Assembly (NCBI GenBank): GCA_012274445.1
Contig: JAAROD010000081.1
Location: 1,602,003-1,666,002 of the forward strand
Length of the DNA stretch: 64,000 nt
Origin: Sclerotiophoma versabilis
Lineage: Eukaryota; Ascomycota; Dothideomycetes; Pleosporales; Didymellaceae
Reading direction: 5' to 3'
The notes under the pieces were generated by a model, which saw only the letters and a list, made by a program, of their open reading frames with translations, had not been told where the DNA came from and ran no database searches. A program made the position numbers and the translations under genes. This document shows positions 1 to 12,800 of the stretch, piece after piece. Positions within the stretch are counted from its first letter, which is position 1; every line of letters starts with the position of its first letter.

Positions 1-2496
1 TCAATGTCCGCGGTCAGCGCATCAATGGCTTCTGCGAGACCCAGATCTCCAGGCGCGGCTTCGTGGATGTCTTCATCATCGGTCTTGTTAGCAGTAGTGG
101 TTGGGTCTTCGACTTCGTCTTCGAGGAACTTCTCTTCGTCGCCGAACAGATCATCGTTGAAAACACCGCGTGTCCGGGGTGCTCCAACGAGCCCTAAGGA
201 TGCTATACTCGGCTTCTCGCTATCTTTTTTGCTCTGCATCGGTGGTCGCGGCGATAAGGCTCTCGATACATCCACTGATCCTTTCCGAGAATCGTTGTCT
301 TGAGGCGATCTTAGGCTTGGGTCGTAGAAGATTGAGCCCTCGGGTTCGTCCATGATGTCTGTCAATGCAGCGTGCATAGCATCCACGACCTTACTGTTAT
401 CACCATTGGCCTGATTCTGGCCATACTCAGAGTCCAAGCTTGCAGTCGACTGCGCCATCGTATCAGTGTCGTAGTCGTCATCGAACAATGGAGAGCGTAG
501 AGTGTTGGGGGACTGCACATCCAGTGACCGCCTGAGCGGCGGCTCAAACTCCTTAGTGATACCCTGGCTCTTGAGGTCAGAAGATGACGCTACTGCACGG
601 CGGAGGTCCCCTGCTGGCAGCTTCAGCATGGGTCGTTGCGTCGACTGTGACCTGGTCATTGCAGGAGTAGCAATTGAAGGGTTATCCAACGTCTGCGCAA
701 TCGATTGCGTTCGAATGTTCCGGCTAGGGTTTGCGGCCTCATCCATTGCCAGCCACTTGTAGTACAAATTCGATCTCTTGAAGCGTCTGAAATAAGGCTC
801 TTGCAGTTGGTCGTACGCGTCTGTCTGGGCCCGTAGTAGAGCACGCCGTGCTTCGTGGTATTGCTGTGGTGTCGCCTTCCGCCCGGCCTTCAGGAATTGA
901 GCAACTGCTTGCTTAGCTTCTGGGAGAATCTTGAGTTCTGGCTTTGATAGGTATGCGTCGTGAATCTGGGCGATATCTGCACGGTCTGACTCGGTCCACG
1001 AAGGCAATGGACCGCTGTGTCCAGCAGGCTCCTCATCCAACTCATCCTCAAGTGGATTACGGAACCCATCGACCACTATCCAAAACTGCACGAGACGCAT
1101 CAGGTCAGCTTGGTCCATGAATTCCATGAAGCAGGACAAGCCAGATGCATCGTGGAGCACCTCTTGAAGAGAGGCATTGGCGAATCTGGACGATGTACGC
1201 TTATGCTTTGGCTTTTCTTTGGCTGCAACCTTTGCTCGTACGGAGCCTCCAGCGCTCAAATTCGCAACTTTCTGGTCAAGTATGCTGCGTGCGGTTTCCA
1301 AGCGCCGCAAATACACGGCGTCCTGCCCTTCAACCTGCGAGTCCTTCCGCAACTGACTTGATATTTCACTGCGGAAGCGGCGGGCATCAGCTAGTGTGTT
1401 TGTCTGTCTGATGGCGCGTATGAACTTTTCAAAGCGTCGCTCATTGTCGCCTGGTGCGAGCTTAGGGAACTGTATGTTCTTGGGGATCTTGGGCGAGGCG
1501 GGCGTCTGCTGGTCAAGGGCAGCTCGCAGCTTGCGGACTGTCTTGCGTTCTTGGAGGAGTGTGCGGCCCTGAAGGAATAAGCGTGGATCGTAATGTTGGC
1601 ATGCTTTGACTTACATAGCCCTCCATCAGCTGATTCCACATGTCTGGATCAGCAACCATGTGCATAATCGGCGACAGAACAGCGCAAGCCACGAGCTCCT
1701 TGATCAGCACATTGACCGCCGGACTCGTCATCATGCTGGGCGGCATAATCTTCGGCAGTATACGCGCAACGAGGCTGCGCAAATGTTGCTGCTGTATCGG
1801 CTTGGTGTTCGAGTATGCCAGCGACGCAGCCGGATGCAGACGGCCCTCCTTGTACTTGGCGGCAATAGCCAGATCCAGCTCTTCACTCTCAGTGACGTTG
1901 CGCATCAGCTTTCTTCCCCTCACAATCTGCTCGGCCTCGTACGAGGCGCGCAGGTGGTCGGTGATGATTGGGATCAGGCGCGAGACAACTATCTCGACCA
2001 TATCCACGGCGAGGATGCGGTCGCGGAACTCGCCCAACGCGGCGCGCATCGCTCGGTCAACCTCGTTGACAAAGGTCGGGCTCTTGCTGATGCTGCCGTA
2101 CCAGCTCTTCACGAAATCGCGCAGGATCAGCCCCACCAGCACGTCCAGGCTGTCCGAGACGACGAACGAGACGGGGTATATGGGCTCCATCATGTACTCG
2201 TTGCGCTTGGTGAGCGCTGCCACCTCGGCCGCCCACCGCTCCGGCTTGACAAACGCAGCATGGCGAGCCCCGTAGCGAGTCGTTGAGTTGGCACTGTCGT
2301 ATCGCAGCTCCTTGTTCCAGGCGGTGTTCCAGGCGGTCGTGAGTGTCAGCCAAGCCCCTGCGGCCAGCGTAGCCAGTGCGCCGGCGACAAAGGCATAGGG
2401 CAGATAGTGCAGCTTTGGCTGCCAGTGGGTGAGGTAACCCCAGGCGATGAATACGGCGGCGGCGGCGAGGGCTACATCTCTGCGCTTCAGGGCCAT
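1..2496 (-). CDS. mdm1: MDM1-like PXA/RGS sorting-nexin-type membrane protein (3' part outside window)
   Basis: Two exons are visible on the minus strand: 2496-1615 and 1568 to the left edge. They are separated by a 46-bp intron (1614-1569) with donor GTAAGT and acceptor CAG, and exon 2 stays open to position 1. Residues about 7-55 form two hydrophobic segments, as expected for an ER membrane anchor. Residues about 85-290 match a PXA domain (MEPIYPVSFVVSDSLDVLVG region, then ILAVDMVEIVVSRLIP). After the intron comes an RGS-like segment (around 1170-1000, LQEVLHDASGLSCFMEFMDQ), then a long acidic, Ser-rich, probably disordered region. Family knowledge: fungal MDM1 and animal SNX13/14 have PXA-RGS-PX-nexin-C order and tether ER to vacuole/lysosome or lipid droplets. 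The PX and C-terminal domains would lie left of the window, so they are inferred. The start was chosen as the first ATG before the membrane anchor. Confidence 0.85.
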
Positions 2497-2902
2497 AGTC
2501 TTTTCTTGGCGACGCGCATCTTGCGTGAGGTCTGACGAGTTTGGGCAGTCGGTGAGGTTGACGTCGGCAGCGAAGCGCGCCGCGGTGGTGCTCGGGCCAA
2601 CCGGGATACGCTATACGAGCTGTACGAGCGAGAGCGCGCATCTGGGAAAGTGAAGAATGGAGTGACCAAGCGAGCATTTTGGAGGGACAGCGGATGGAGC
2701 ACCCCGAGGTCAGACGTTTGATGGGGTAGGAAGGAAAACGATGGTAAATGCCTGAAGGAAAGAACCTTGGAAGGCCTCAAGCCCTACACGTTTGTCCTGT
2801 CTGCATCCTTGTAACTCATCTACTTTATGGCTATGGTATCTCTTTTGAACGCCTCAACACCTTCAATGCAAATGCAGTACACAGCTATCTCTCTCACCCA
2901 CC
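2497..2902. other. Intergenic spacer between the prp46-like stop and the MDM1-like start
   Basis: This 406-bp stretch must hold the 3' end of the prp46-like transcript and the promoter and 5' UTR of the MDM1-like gene, since both genes read leftward. I see no convincing ORF, tRNA or repeat in it. Small ORFs here are overlaps with neighbours in other frames. Confidence 0.6.
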
Positions 2903-4448
2903 TCAGAACTTCTTCCTGCCAAGTGTGGGCTGCCAGTCGAGCGGATGCGTCTCCTCGGTCGCGTTGTCGTCCTGCTTCCAGATCTGTATCGACTTGTCTG
3001 ACCCACCAACAATCAGCCTCAGCCCAGTCCTGTCGTACGTCGAGCACATAATACCAGCCTCAGCATCCAAAGAACCGGGCTGTGCAATCTGCTCGGTGTG
3101 CTGGAATCGATGCCCAGTCTTCCAGTCCCAGAAGGACATGGATCCATCGTCGCCTCCAGAGAACATGACATTGTCTTCGTTGACGGAGAGTGTGTTGACG
3201 ATACTGTTGGCGGGCTGGAAATTGAGCATGAAGTCACCACGTGGGCACATCCACTGCTTGATCGATTGCGACGAGCCGGATGCGAATGTGAACTCCTTGG
3301 GATGGAGTGCCAGCGCGCGGACTGACTTCTTGTGGTGTGTCAATACGGTCTGCGTCTTGCCGGCCGCGAGATCCCAGAGACGGATGGTGGAGTCCATGGA
3401 ACCTGTGATGACCTGTGGATCTGCCTCTTGTGCCTTGATGCTTGAGATGGTGCCCTTGTGCCCGCTCAGCACGTGTACGTTCGTCCTTGTTCGCATGTCC
3501 CAGACTCGAGCAACACCGTCGCGACCACCAGTGATGAGCACGTCAAGCGTAGGGTGCAGCGCGAGGGTATAGACACCGCTGAGATGTCCATGGTAGTGGC
3601 GAATGACCTTGTTGGTCTCCAGATCCCAGCATTTGACCATCTTGTCCTCACCACACGAGAAGAGGTACGGGTGGCGCGGCGAGATTTCTAGCCCGCGGAC
3701 GGCGCTGATGTGGCCGGTCAGTGTAAGCTTGAGCTGACCACTGGCAAGATCCCAGAGTTTGACTGTTGGAAGCATTAGCAGATAGACTATGGAGTTGGGG
3801 GAAAGGATGCATACTCGTCCGGTCAGCGGCACCACTGGCGAAGAACCTGTTGTCCGGGTCCACAGCGAGCGAACGCACCCAGCCCATGTGACCTGCCATA
3901 ACCCTCGCCACTTTCCACGGCTGGTGCCATTCGGGCTTTGCCTGCCTGACCGTGTCCTTGCGCACCAGCGAGCTTGACGTCGCATTCCTGTTTGGCGTGG
4001 GCCCGTTCGCATTGGGCGCTGTGCCCTTTCCGCCAGCTCTCAACGTCAGCGCCATTGACTGCGCATCCTTTGCCTTGTCTGCCCTCTCTGATGCGCCCGC
4101 GATCATCTTGCGCATCTTGGGGTCCGACGCCTGCTCTTCTGCATTCTGGTTCTTGATCTTCTTGCGTCGCTCGGCCGCTGTCGAGGCTGCTGCCGTCATC
4201 TTAGCAGCCAGCGCTGGAGGCAGTTCGCGCACATGCTCGTATTCGTTGCGTATGCGCACGGCGACATTGACCTGGTCGGCGGCTGTTGAGGGCGCAGGGG
4301 TGGTGGCGGTGATTGAGAATGCTGGGTTCGACGCGTGATCGAGCGCGCTTGACGAGGCGAAGTCTGCTGCGAATATTTCCCGTGTGCGTTTGGCTGATGC
4401 GCGCACGAGCTGCTCGGTGGAGCTTGGAATCGGTGCCGTTGCCGCCAT
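2903..4448 (-). CDS. prp46: PRP46/PLRG1-like WD40 pre-mRNA splicing factor
   Basis: Two exons, 4448-3815 and 3762-2903, give 497 residues. They are joined across a 52-bp intron (3814-3763, GTATGC...CAACAG) that falls inside an Ile codon of the first WD repeat, and removing it restores the standard repeat ending IKLWDLA. The first ~200 residues are charged and low in complexity. The rest is a seven-bladed WD40 propeller with recurring GH...WD spacing (for example HMGWVRSLAVDP, GEDKMVKCWDLET, GSMDSTIRLWDLA). The C-terminus LDWQPTLGRKKF is typical of the PRP46/PRL1/PLRG1 family. Known role: a component of the NTC/Prp19-associated spliceosome complex in the nucleus, needed for spliceosome activation. 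The start MAATAPIPSSTEQLVR matches the usual family start. Nothing looks truncated. Confidence 0.9.
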
Positions 4449-6627
4449 CCCGCCTTGTTTTGGCTTTCGTGTTGCACGTGAGTAGCTCTGGAAAGAACCG
4501 GCGACAGCTTACGACAAAGCACGGTGTCTTCGGCGTGTTTGCGACGTTGTCAAGGTTGTGGACAGCTGCATGAAGCTCGACGATGATTTCCTTTGCGCGA
4601 CTGTCAAACCAAGGTCTTGGCGCGTTGTTATCGATAAGGGTGGTCAATTCACCTGGATTGCGCCAAACATCCATTGCAGAAGGCTGATGACAACATCACA
4701 ATGCTTCAGAAGTAGACTGCTACCAGCTGCTCGAACATGCTGGATCAGATCTTGAGCATCGTAGACCACCACCCATGTTATACCTGTCTCTACAATGTTT
4801 CCTCTTCGACATGCACTATGAGCTTACACGAGACTGTAGACAGAACGACCTCAAATTATTGCTGCTCCATAAGTTGACCAAACGGTTGTGTCCGGCGTGC
4901 GTACAAGACCGTCGGAGGCCTCTGAGGTATCTAGAGTGATGGTAGTAGGTACGCACGGACGACTGGTCAGAAACGTTATCGAGCCTGCAGCGCGAAATGT
5001 CTGGCGGATCATGTGTCCGCCAGCATCACGAAGCAGAACCCACGAGTACGGCGAGTTTGTTACGCTCAAAGAGCAAAGAGGTGTAGCTGGGACCGCACTC
5101 GGCTGCCAACACGACCAATACAGATCACTGTAAGAGCTAACGCCACCAACCTTTCAGGAACCCGGCCAATTTCCTCGAGCGCCATTTTGGTTAGCACCAA
5201 CACTGCAAGCTTCCTTCCTGGCTTGTCTCGTTACGTCAACCCTAGCAGGCATACAATTGGCAACATAGCTGCAGACGCAACTGGATCGCTTCCAAGAGAA
5301 ACTGTCAACCTGTTCCAGCAGCTTTCAATTGCAATCCGCATGTTTCGATCGAGCCGTGCCAAGTTGAGTGTGTGGGCAACCCCAGGCTTTCCCCGGGTTT
5401 TCCTGCGTTTGTGCTGGGGTTCATGTGCACGCACATGCTGCCGAGGAACTCCACAACATCATCCAGCCGTCACACCCACCATCAGGGAACGCATTGAGAG
5501 CAACACAAACATGTTGCAGCACACTCTCTGAACTCTTTCGACCTGCAACAGTGGGAAAACCGGAGAAGGAGCAATCTCGGCGTCCGTAGCATTTTGCAAC
5601 TTGCACTTACAATTTGAGGCTGCAGATGCAGGTACGGGGCAAGTCCAGAGCTCACAGGACGTCTCGCCGATTATTCCAGAGGCCTGCAAGCCACTCGCTA
5701 GATCCTGGCGCGCTTTACGGCCACCAAGTACTATGTACAGCGTCAAAGGCGTGCGGCCCGGGAGTGTCAACCGCTCTTCGACTGGTCCAGTTCCTGCGCA
5801 AATAATTGCCACCCCGGGGAAATGACCAAGAAAGGAGAGAGGAAGTGGGGAGTTAGGAGCGCAAACTACTCGATGGATCGCCAAGATGACTCAAACCTCC
5901 TCCAGGAATCTGCCAACTCATTGAGTATCCTCGACACAAAAGTGCAACCCTACGGTTTTATTTTCCTGCCAGACGTTGACTTTGAATGCCCGCGAGCTTA
6001 CATAGTACGAACGGCCAAGCCACCCCGGATTTTGTGCATCACGCCATGCCCAAACTAGCCCCCACCGCGATCAACGCACCACACCGAGCAAAGTAAGACT
6101 TGTGGCGTCTGGGGCAACGGCCTTGGTGTCTAAACAAGAACTGACCCCCGTCGCCTGCTACCGCACGCAACGCCCCCGGACGTAAGCACATCCTTCGCAG
6201 CCAATCAATTGAGCGCCTACGCTCCTTTAGTGTCAAACAATAAGAGGGTTTGCTGGAGCTATCCCAGAATGTTTGCGGACTCGGTCATGAATGGGTATTG
6301 CTCCTCTGTGATCTTCGATCTCATTTGCGGAGAAGCCGGCTTTCCCCTCCATTCAGCCCAAACAAGTCGCTCACGATCTCCTCAACATGTCAAGGGGTTT
6401 GCCAGGCACCGTTCGGGAGACTACATGTGACAACGAAGGCGACTGGATCTGTTGGATACGAGGTTTGCCCTGTCCGAGGCCAATGCGGTCGATTATGGTA
6501 TAAAGTAGCGCACGCTCCGTGGGCTCCAGTTCTCCAAAAATCACCGTCGTTCTCAAGTCGAATCTAAGACCCTTGTTCAATCGCCAAATAATTTACCAAC
6601 CCAACCCAACCCAAAACACCACCCAAC
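4449..6627. other. 2.2-kb divergent intergenic region
   Basis: This lies between the prp46-like gene (leftward) and the CFEM gene (rightward), so it holds both promoters. Several open frames up to 172 codons exist (for example 5013-5531 plus, 5459-5884 minus). They show no recognisable domain, no splice logic and no shift in base use, so I do not call them genes. Base composition is ordinary for the gene block. Confidence 0.5.
6499..6505 (+). promoter_or_regulatory. TATA box of the CFEM gene
   Basis: TATAAAG lies 129 bp upstream of the CFEM start codon. It is followed by a leader with a C/A-rich tract (CCAACCCAACCCAAAACACC) just before the ATG, a common layout in highly expressed fungal genes. 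Position and sequence support the call; expression is inference. Confidence 0.55.
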
Positions 6628-7312
6628 ATGAAGGTCTTCGCCATCACTTCCGCCGTCGCCCTGGCCTCTGTCGCCACGGCCCAGCTCAGCAACATCCCCT
6701 CCTGCGCCGTACGTCCACTTGCTCGCTTTCTCCAGACCATCCAATTCACATCCAACTAACGCGTCCCAGCTGCAATGCTTCATCGGCCCACTCACCAGCG
6801 ACGGTTGCTCCTCGCTCACCGACTTTGCCTGCCACTGCAAGCAAGGCGCCAAGCTGCTCACTACCGTGCAGCCTTGCGTGAAGGGCGCCTGCTCAGACGC
6901 CGACCAGGCGACTACCATCGCCGCCGTCGAGTCGACCTGCAAGGAAGCCGGTGTGCCAATTGAGATCCCCGACGCATCGTCTGCCGTCGCATCGTCTGCC
7001 GTCGCCTCAGCCACATCTGCTGCTGCATCCGCAGCCTCGAGTGCTGCTGAATCTGCTACTTCCGCCGTTGCCTCTGGTACTTCTGCCGTTGCCTCGGCGG
7101 TCTCCAGCCTTTCCAGTCTCGTATCGAGCGCGGCGTCGAGTGCCGCGTCGGCAGCTAGCAGCAACGCTGCTAGTGCCACCTCTGCCGCTGGCTCGGCTGC
7201 TGCGTCTGCCAGTAGCTCTTCTGCCCCCAGCCAGTTCACTGGTGCTGCTGCCCAGGCTACCCAGGCCGCCGGTCTTCTCGGCGCTGCTGCGCTTGCCATC
7301 TTTGCCTTGTAA
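6628..7312 (+). CDS. Secreted CFEM-domain protein, probably GPI-anchored
   Basis: Exon 1 is 6628-6708 and exon 2 is 6770-7312, with a 61-bp intron (GTACGT...CCCAG); the product is 207 residues. Residues 1-18 are a signal peptide (MKVFAITSAVALASVATA). Eight cysteines at 26, 30, 40, 48, 50, 63, 68 and 84 match the CFEM spacing, including the CxC pair (C48-H-C50) and the upstream Asp45 that binds haem iron in characterised CFEM proteins. Residues ~95-180 are Ser/Ala-rich, like a glycosylated stalk. The last ~20 residues are hydrophobic (AGLLGAAALAIFAL), as in a GPI-anchor signal. Family roles include haem capture, cell-wall structure and effector activity in plant pathogens; which applies here cannot be told. 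The intron between the first two cysteines is a common position in this family. Confidence 0.88.
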
Positions 7313-9857
7313 ATACCCGTGTGAGACACGAATTACGTGAGGTGTCATGAAGGAGGAGTATGAGGGATGAGGAACGACGAAATTTGCAATGAAGTGGTAA
7401 TATGGTGGAAACGATGTGCCAAATGTATAATAACAAAATGACGAAATTCCAATACCTACCTGGTATATTCTTTTTCCAACCACCCCTAGGTAGCCGTGCT
7501 TCGCGTCGTAGCAACCCGTCAGCTAGTGGCAATCCCGAATACGTCCTGCTCGCCTTCATTCTCTGCAGCCTTGGTTCCATCATATCAGTATCGTCGTCGA
7601 TTGGTCGCTAATTCTGTACACCTACGATACAATGCGCTCTGCCTTGACAATTGCCTTCAGACTGGAAATTGCTTCAACGTCGTAATTCTCATGGTCAGCA
7701 AGCACACACAGTCTCAAGTGCAAGACCACTACGACTCGAATTCGTACACTCGCCTCCTTTCAGTATCGCCAAAGACGTCCTATGCGCATCCGGTGCTGGC
7801 GATTTAGGACCATCAAGTCCCATAGTTGCATTTATGATTGTAGCATCTTCTAGGCGGACGTCCTTCGGATTGTGCAACTAATTCAGGTCTCTTGTGTGGA
7901 ATGCTAAAGCAGACGTCCGTAGGATAGTTGCTAAGGAGATTGGAAACCAGGGCATGGAATTGTTTTCGTTGAACCGCGTGTAGACATGTAGTGGAAGTAT
8001 TGCCACATCATTGAAGGTGTTGCCAGATCATTGGAGTCCTACTTGTGTCAGGACTTCTTCAGAACCAAAGTGCACGTGCTAGTAGGTTAGGATACAACAA
8101 CTTACTAGAACTAAATACGTCTGCCTTAGTAAAGCCCTTTCTTCTCTTTTCTCTTCTCTTCTTTGACTTTGAAGGCTAGCCTGCTTACCAAACGTAGCTG
8201 ACCACCTGTAGCCTCTCGTAACTCCCTGTCTGCTATTTTGTTACTTTACCTTAATCAGATCGCTATCTTCTGAGTATGTGAAGTCTGTCTTACAGCTGGC
8301 AGGGCAGAGTGAGTGAATGCGTACAGCCAACCGTCCATACAGCCAATCTAGCTGAAAAGCTCCAGGAGAGGCTCATCTGGGAAACCGGTCATGAGTGTGA
8401 CGTTTTAGTTGCGCCGAGCTTCGCGAGCGGGCGGTGCGGCGTAGATAGATTGCCCGGCGCCTTCGTTTCCCTGTTGGACTTGAGTCAAGATCATTGTCGC
8501 ATGCTTGAAGCTGGTCGAGTGGCTCAGCAGAGTGACTTGAGCACAAAGAGTGAGATGGGCGCGCGTTGGGCGGGGGGCATACCGGTAGCAAATGACCAGC
8601 TTGGATCTTGAAGACACGACTCCACGTTACACAGAATGAAGGGAAGCGGAAGGGCATGTCGTCAACCTTTTGAAATTAGCACGGATGTTCACCTCGGAAT
8701 AATGTGTAACCCTTGACCTTCTTACATGACAGTGCCTTGCGGAAAGCTGGACTACAACGCTCACATTCAGCTGAATCGTTCACATGCAACAAAACGCCTA
8801 GCAAGACATTACCGTATCGTAGTGCAAGACGAGCAGCCTTCAGCATAGCATATCAAAGCGCGCATCTCGACATTACTTATGCTGCGCACAACATGGGACC
8901 TATCGAGCAATGGCTGTTGGGTGGCCAGCACTAAGGCCTCTCTGTACCCGCTTTTCGATGGTAACGAATACGAGAACGACGCGCAAGTCAAAGTTTACTG
9001 CTCTGCGCTACGTCTGTCGGCAGTCTTTCTGTGAGATGACAAGCTGATCAGTGGTTGTTGGCAACAGCAGACCTACAGATGCAGCTGTTGTGCCCGTTTC
9101 AACATCTACAATATGGACCGCCGGGCCTGTGAAGGATAGTGGTTTTAGTAACTGCAGCTTCATTGTTCAATGCCCAAGCAGCGAACAACGTTGGGTGGAG
9201 GCGAGGCTTACTCCGACTTTCAACCCAATGCGACTGCCTCCTACAGCTTCGATGCTATCATTGGGTATATGCAGAAGATGGTGAACGTGGTACTACTGAT
9301 TCGACACACGAGTATTGCGCAAACATGACGTTGGAGGCCCAATCCGGTACGCACGGCTCTATCTTGCCTGATCGCCGCCATGGCGTGCATGAACTTTGAA
9401 AGGTCCTGCAATGCATCGTGATTCCCTTTGCCTCATAATCCAACCAGAGTCGCCATCAACAGCCTTCTTCATCTCGGAACTCTTGTGCAGTCCGACTTGT
9501 AGCCTCGGCCGATCCTGATCCTCCGTGACAGCCTCCGGCGCGGCCACCTTTCCGAAAGAGGTGCCGACCAATCCGCATCCTCACATCTGTCAACGCCGAG
9601 GCATCATTCGAGCAGCTATCAGATCATCCCAAACTCTTTTCAGGATACGCGACGTGATTTGCGAGAGCTGCGGGGTGTGCAGTGTGCGCAGTGTGTGCTG
9701 TGCGTAGTGTAGTGCCGTCTCATGCGTGGTCGAAATTAGCGGGTCTCCGACGCAGCGTGCGAGTACGACGTCCGCATTCATCAAATAGCCATCCATTACC
9801 AGTCTGTAAACCTTCGAGCATTTTTTCATTCTATTCCCACTCCTCCTCATTACAATC
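7313..9857. other. 2.5-kb intergenic region
   Basis: No gene can be supported. It contains the CFEM 3' end, a pyrimidine tract (8136-8171, CTTTCTTCTCTTTTCTCTTC), several short unrelated ORFs of at most 126 codons, and the promoter of the P450 gene. Parts around 7900-8290 are slightly AT-rich and may be old repeat debris. Confidence 0.45.
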
Positions 9858-12800
9858 ATGGGTTCAGACACAGCGACAATCCCCGGACCCCCAGGTTTTC
9901 CCTTTGTAGGCAACATCTCGGACATCGACCCCGAGAACCCTATCAAGTCACTTTCCAACCTCACAGACACATACGGTACTGCACGTTGGTCGATTTTGAG
10001 GGCATTAAAAGCTAAGATTGATAGGTTCGATATGGAAGTTTAGTCTTGTAGGCAAAGAGCGTGTCGTGATTGGTTCACAGGCGTTGATGGATGAGGTTTG
10101 CAACGAGGAACGCTTCTCGAAGATTATCGCAGCCGCGCTAGAAGAGGTTCGAAATGGCGTACACGATGGACTGTTCACAGCACGCGGCCCCCAAGAAGAG
10201 AACTGGGGAATTGCACATCGTGTACTTCTTCCCCAGCTTGGCCCTTTGGCCATTCGTAACATGTTCCCGGAGATGCACGATATCGCTTCACAGCTTGTTA
10301 TGAAGTGGGCACGTCATGGACCCAATCACAAGATCATGGTTACCGACGACTTTACAAGACTTACGCTCGACACCATTGCGCTGTGCGCGATGGACTATCG
10401 CTTCAACTCCTATTACTCAGAGAGTATGCATCCCATGATTGAAGCCATGGCAGACTTCTTGAAAGTTAGTGGAGACCGTGCGCGAAGAGATGTGGTTACA
10501 CAGATGTTCTACCGCGCTGAGAGCCAGAAGTATCAGGAAGATATCGAATTGTTACGGAAAACAAGCTTTGACGTGATCAATGCACGTAAGCAGAATCCGA
10601 CAGATAAGAAGGACCTCCTCAACGGAATGTTGAAAGGTGTGGATCCAAAGACTGGCAAGACAATGTCGGTGAGTAAACCAAGTTTAGCGCATTGTAACAG
10701 AGAATGACTTTGCTCAGGACGATAGCGTGGTTGATAATATGATTACGTTCCTCATTGCCGGACATGAGACGACATCTGGACTTCTCTCTTTCACGTGGTA
10801 CTATTTACTGAAGAATGCCGCTGCATACGAAGCCGCACAGCAGGAAGTCGATACAGTGATCGGCAACAACCCGATCACTGTCAATCATCTTACCAAATTG
10901 CCATATCTGAACGCAGTACTACGGGAGTCGATACGATTGTCGCCGACAGCACCAGGAATAGGAATTACTCCAAAGGAAGACACCCTCATCGCTGGTAAAT
11001 ACCCGGTCAAATCCAACACGCCGATACTCGCATTCCTCCCGAAGATCCATCGCGACCCTGCTGTATACGGAGAAGATGCAGAGGAGTTTCGACCTGAGCG
11101 AATGCTTGATGATGAGTTCAATCGCCGAGAGAAAGAATATCCGAACTGTTGGAAGCCATTCGGCAATGGTATGAGAGGCTGCATCGGTCGACCGTTCGCC
11201 TGGCAAGAAGCTCTGTTGGTGATGGCAATACTTTTGCAGAATTTCAACTTCTCCATGGATGATCCATCATATCAACTTCAGATCAAGCAAACTCTCACTA
11301 TCAAACCGAAGGACTTTTACATGCGTGCCCATCTTCGTAGTGGCGTGTCTGCCACTGCTCTTGAGCATGCACTCGCTTCAACGACGCTCAATGAGCCGCC
11401 ATCATCGAATGATGCACCACAAGCTCGACAGGAGAAACTGGTTAAGGGCAAGCCGATTTCCATCTACTACGGTTCAAACAGCGGTACTTGCGAGGCTCTC
11501 GCCAACCGGCTGGCCAGCGATGCAGCGAATCACGGATTCAGAGCCGATGTTGTAGACACTCTGGATACCGCCAGGGACAACTTGCCAACAGACCGACCGG
11601 TCGCTATTGTCACAGCTTCATACGAGGGACAGCCGGCTGACAATGCCACACATTTCGTGCAATGGGTGAGCACGCTAAAAGAAAACGAGCTCAAGGATGT
11701 ATCGTACGCTATCTTTGGCTGCGGACACCGTGACTGGGCAAAGACTTTCCACAAGGTTCCAAAATACCTCAATTCAGAGCTGGAAAAAGCCGGCGGTACA
11801 CGCCTCGTAGAGATGGGGTCCGCTGATGCTGCGCAAGGCGATATTTTCACTGATTTCGAAACCTGGGAGGACCAGATCTTCTGGCCTGCTGTGCGGGAGA
11901 AGTACGGTTCATCAGAAGCCGAAGGCGAAGGTTCGTTGGAGGCTAACCTCGATGTTGAGATCTCGACACCACGCTCCTCGACTCTGCGTCAAGATGTCCG
12001 CGAGGCACGCGTTGAAGATGTCCAGGTCCTGTCAGGCTCAGGCGTCTCTGAGAAGAGACACATTGAGATCAGCCTGCCTTCAGACATGACCTATTCGGCA
12101 GGCGACTACCTTGCCATTCTCCCTCTGAACCCCAAGGAAAATATCCACCGCGCAATGAGACATTTCGGCTTATCCTGGGATAGCATGCTTACTCTCTCTT
12201 CGACAGGACCGACTACCTTGCCTAAAGACCAGCCAATAAGTGCTTTTGACATCTTTGGGGCGTACGTCGAGCTCGCACAACCAGCCAGCAAACGTAATGT
12301 GAATGCACTGGCGGCCGCGACACGTGATGAAGCCACTCAGAAGGAACTCTCACATCTTGCAGAGGATGCGTTTGCTGATGAAATCACAGCCAAACGAGTT
12401 TCGGTCTTGGATTTGCTTGAACGATATCCGTCAGTAGAACTGCCACTCGGTTTCTTCTTGAAGATGCTGCCGCCTATGCGAGTCCGTCAGTACTCGATCT
12501 CATCCTCCCCGCTTTGGAACCCGAACCACGTCACACTCACTTATGCCGTTGTTGATCAGCCAGCTCTTAGTGGCCAAGGACGCTTCGTTGGCGTAGCAAC
12601 AAATTACCTATCGAACCTGGCAACTGGCGATAAGCTACATGTCAGCGTGCGGTCCAGCCATCAGGCCTTCCATTTGCCAAAGGACTTAAAGAACGTACCA
12701 GTGATCATGATCGCTGCTGGTACAGGTAGGCGTCCTACCATGCTTGAGCATACTTCGGGACTAACACTCTGCAGGTCTCGCACCCTTCCGAGGCTTCATT

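Noticed and set aside
1606..2286. 226- and 211-codon plus-strand ORFs opposite the MDM1-like gene
   Set aside because: Shadows of the PXA-coding exon, which has clear domain and membrane-anchor evidence on the minus strand.
5013..5531. 172-codon ORF in the prp46-CFEM intergenic region
   Set aside because: No domain, no signal peptide, no codon-use signal, no splice or promoter logic. Chance ORFs of this size are common in GC-balanced DNA.
5459..5884. 141-codon minus-strand ORF
   Set aside because: Low-information sequence without recognisable features; overlaps other chance frames.
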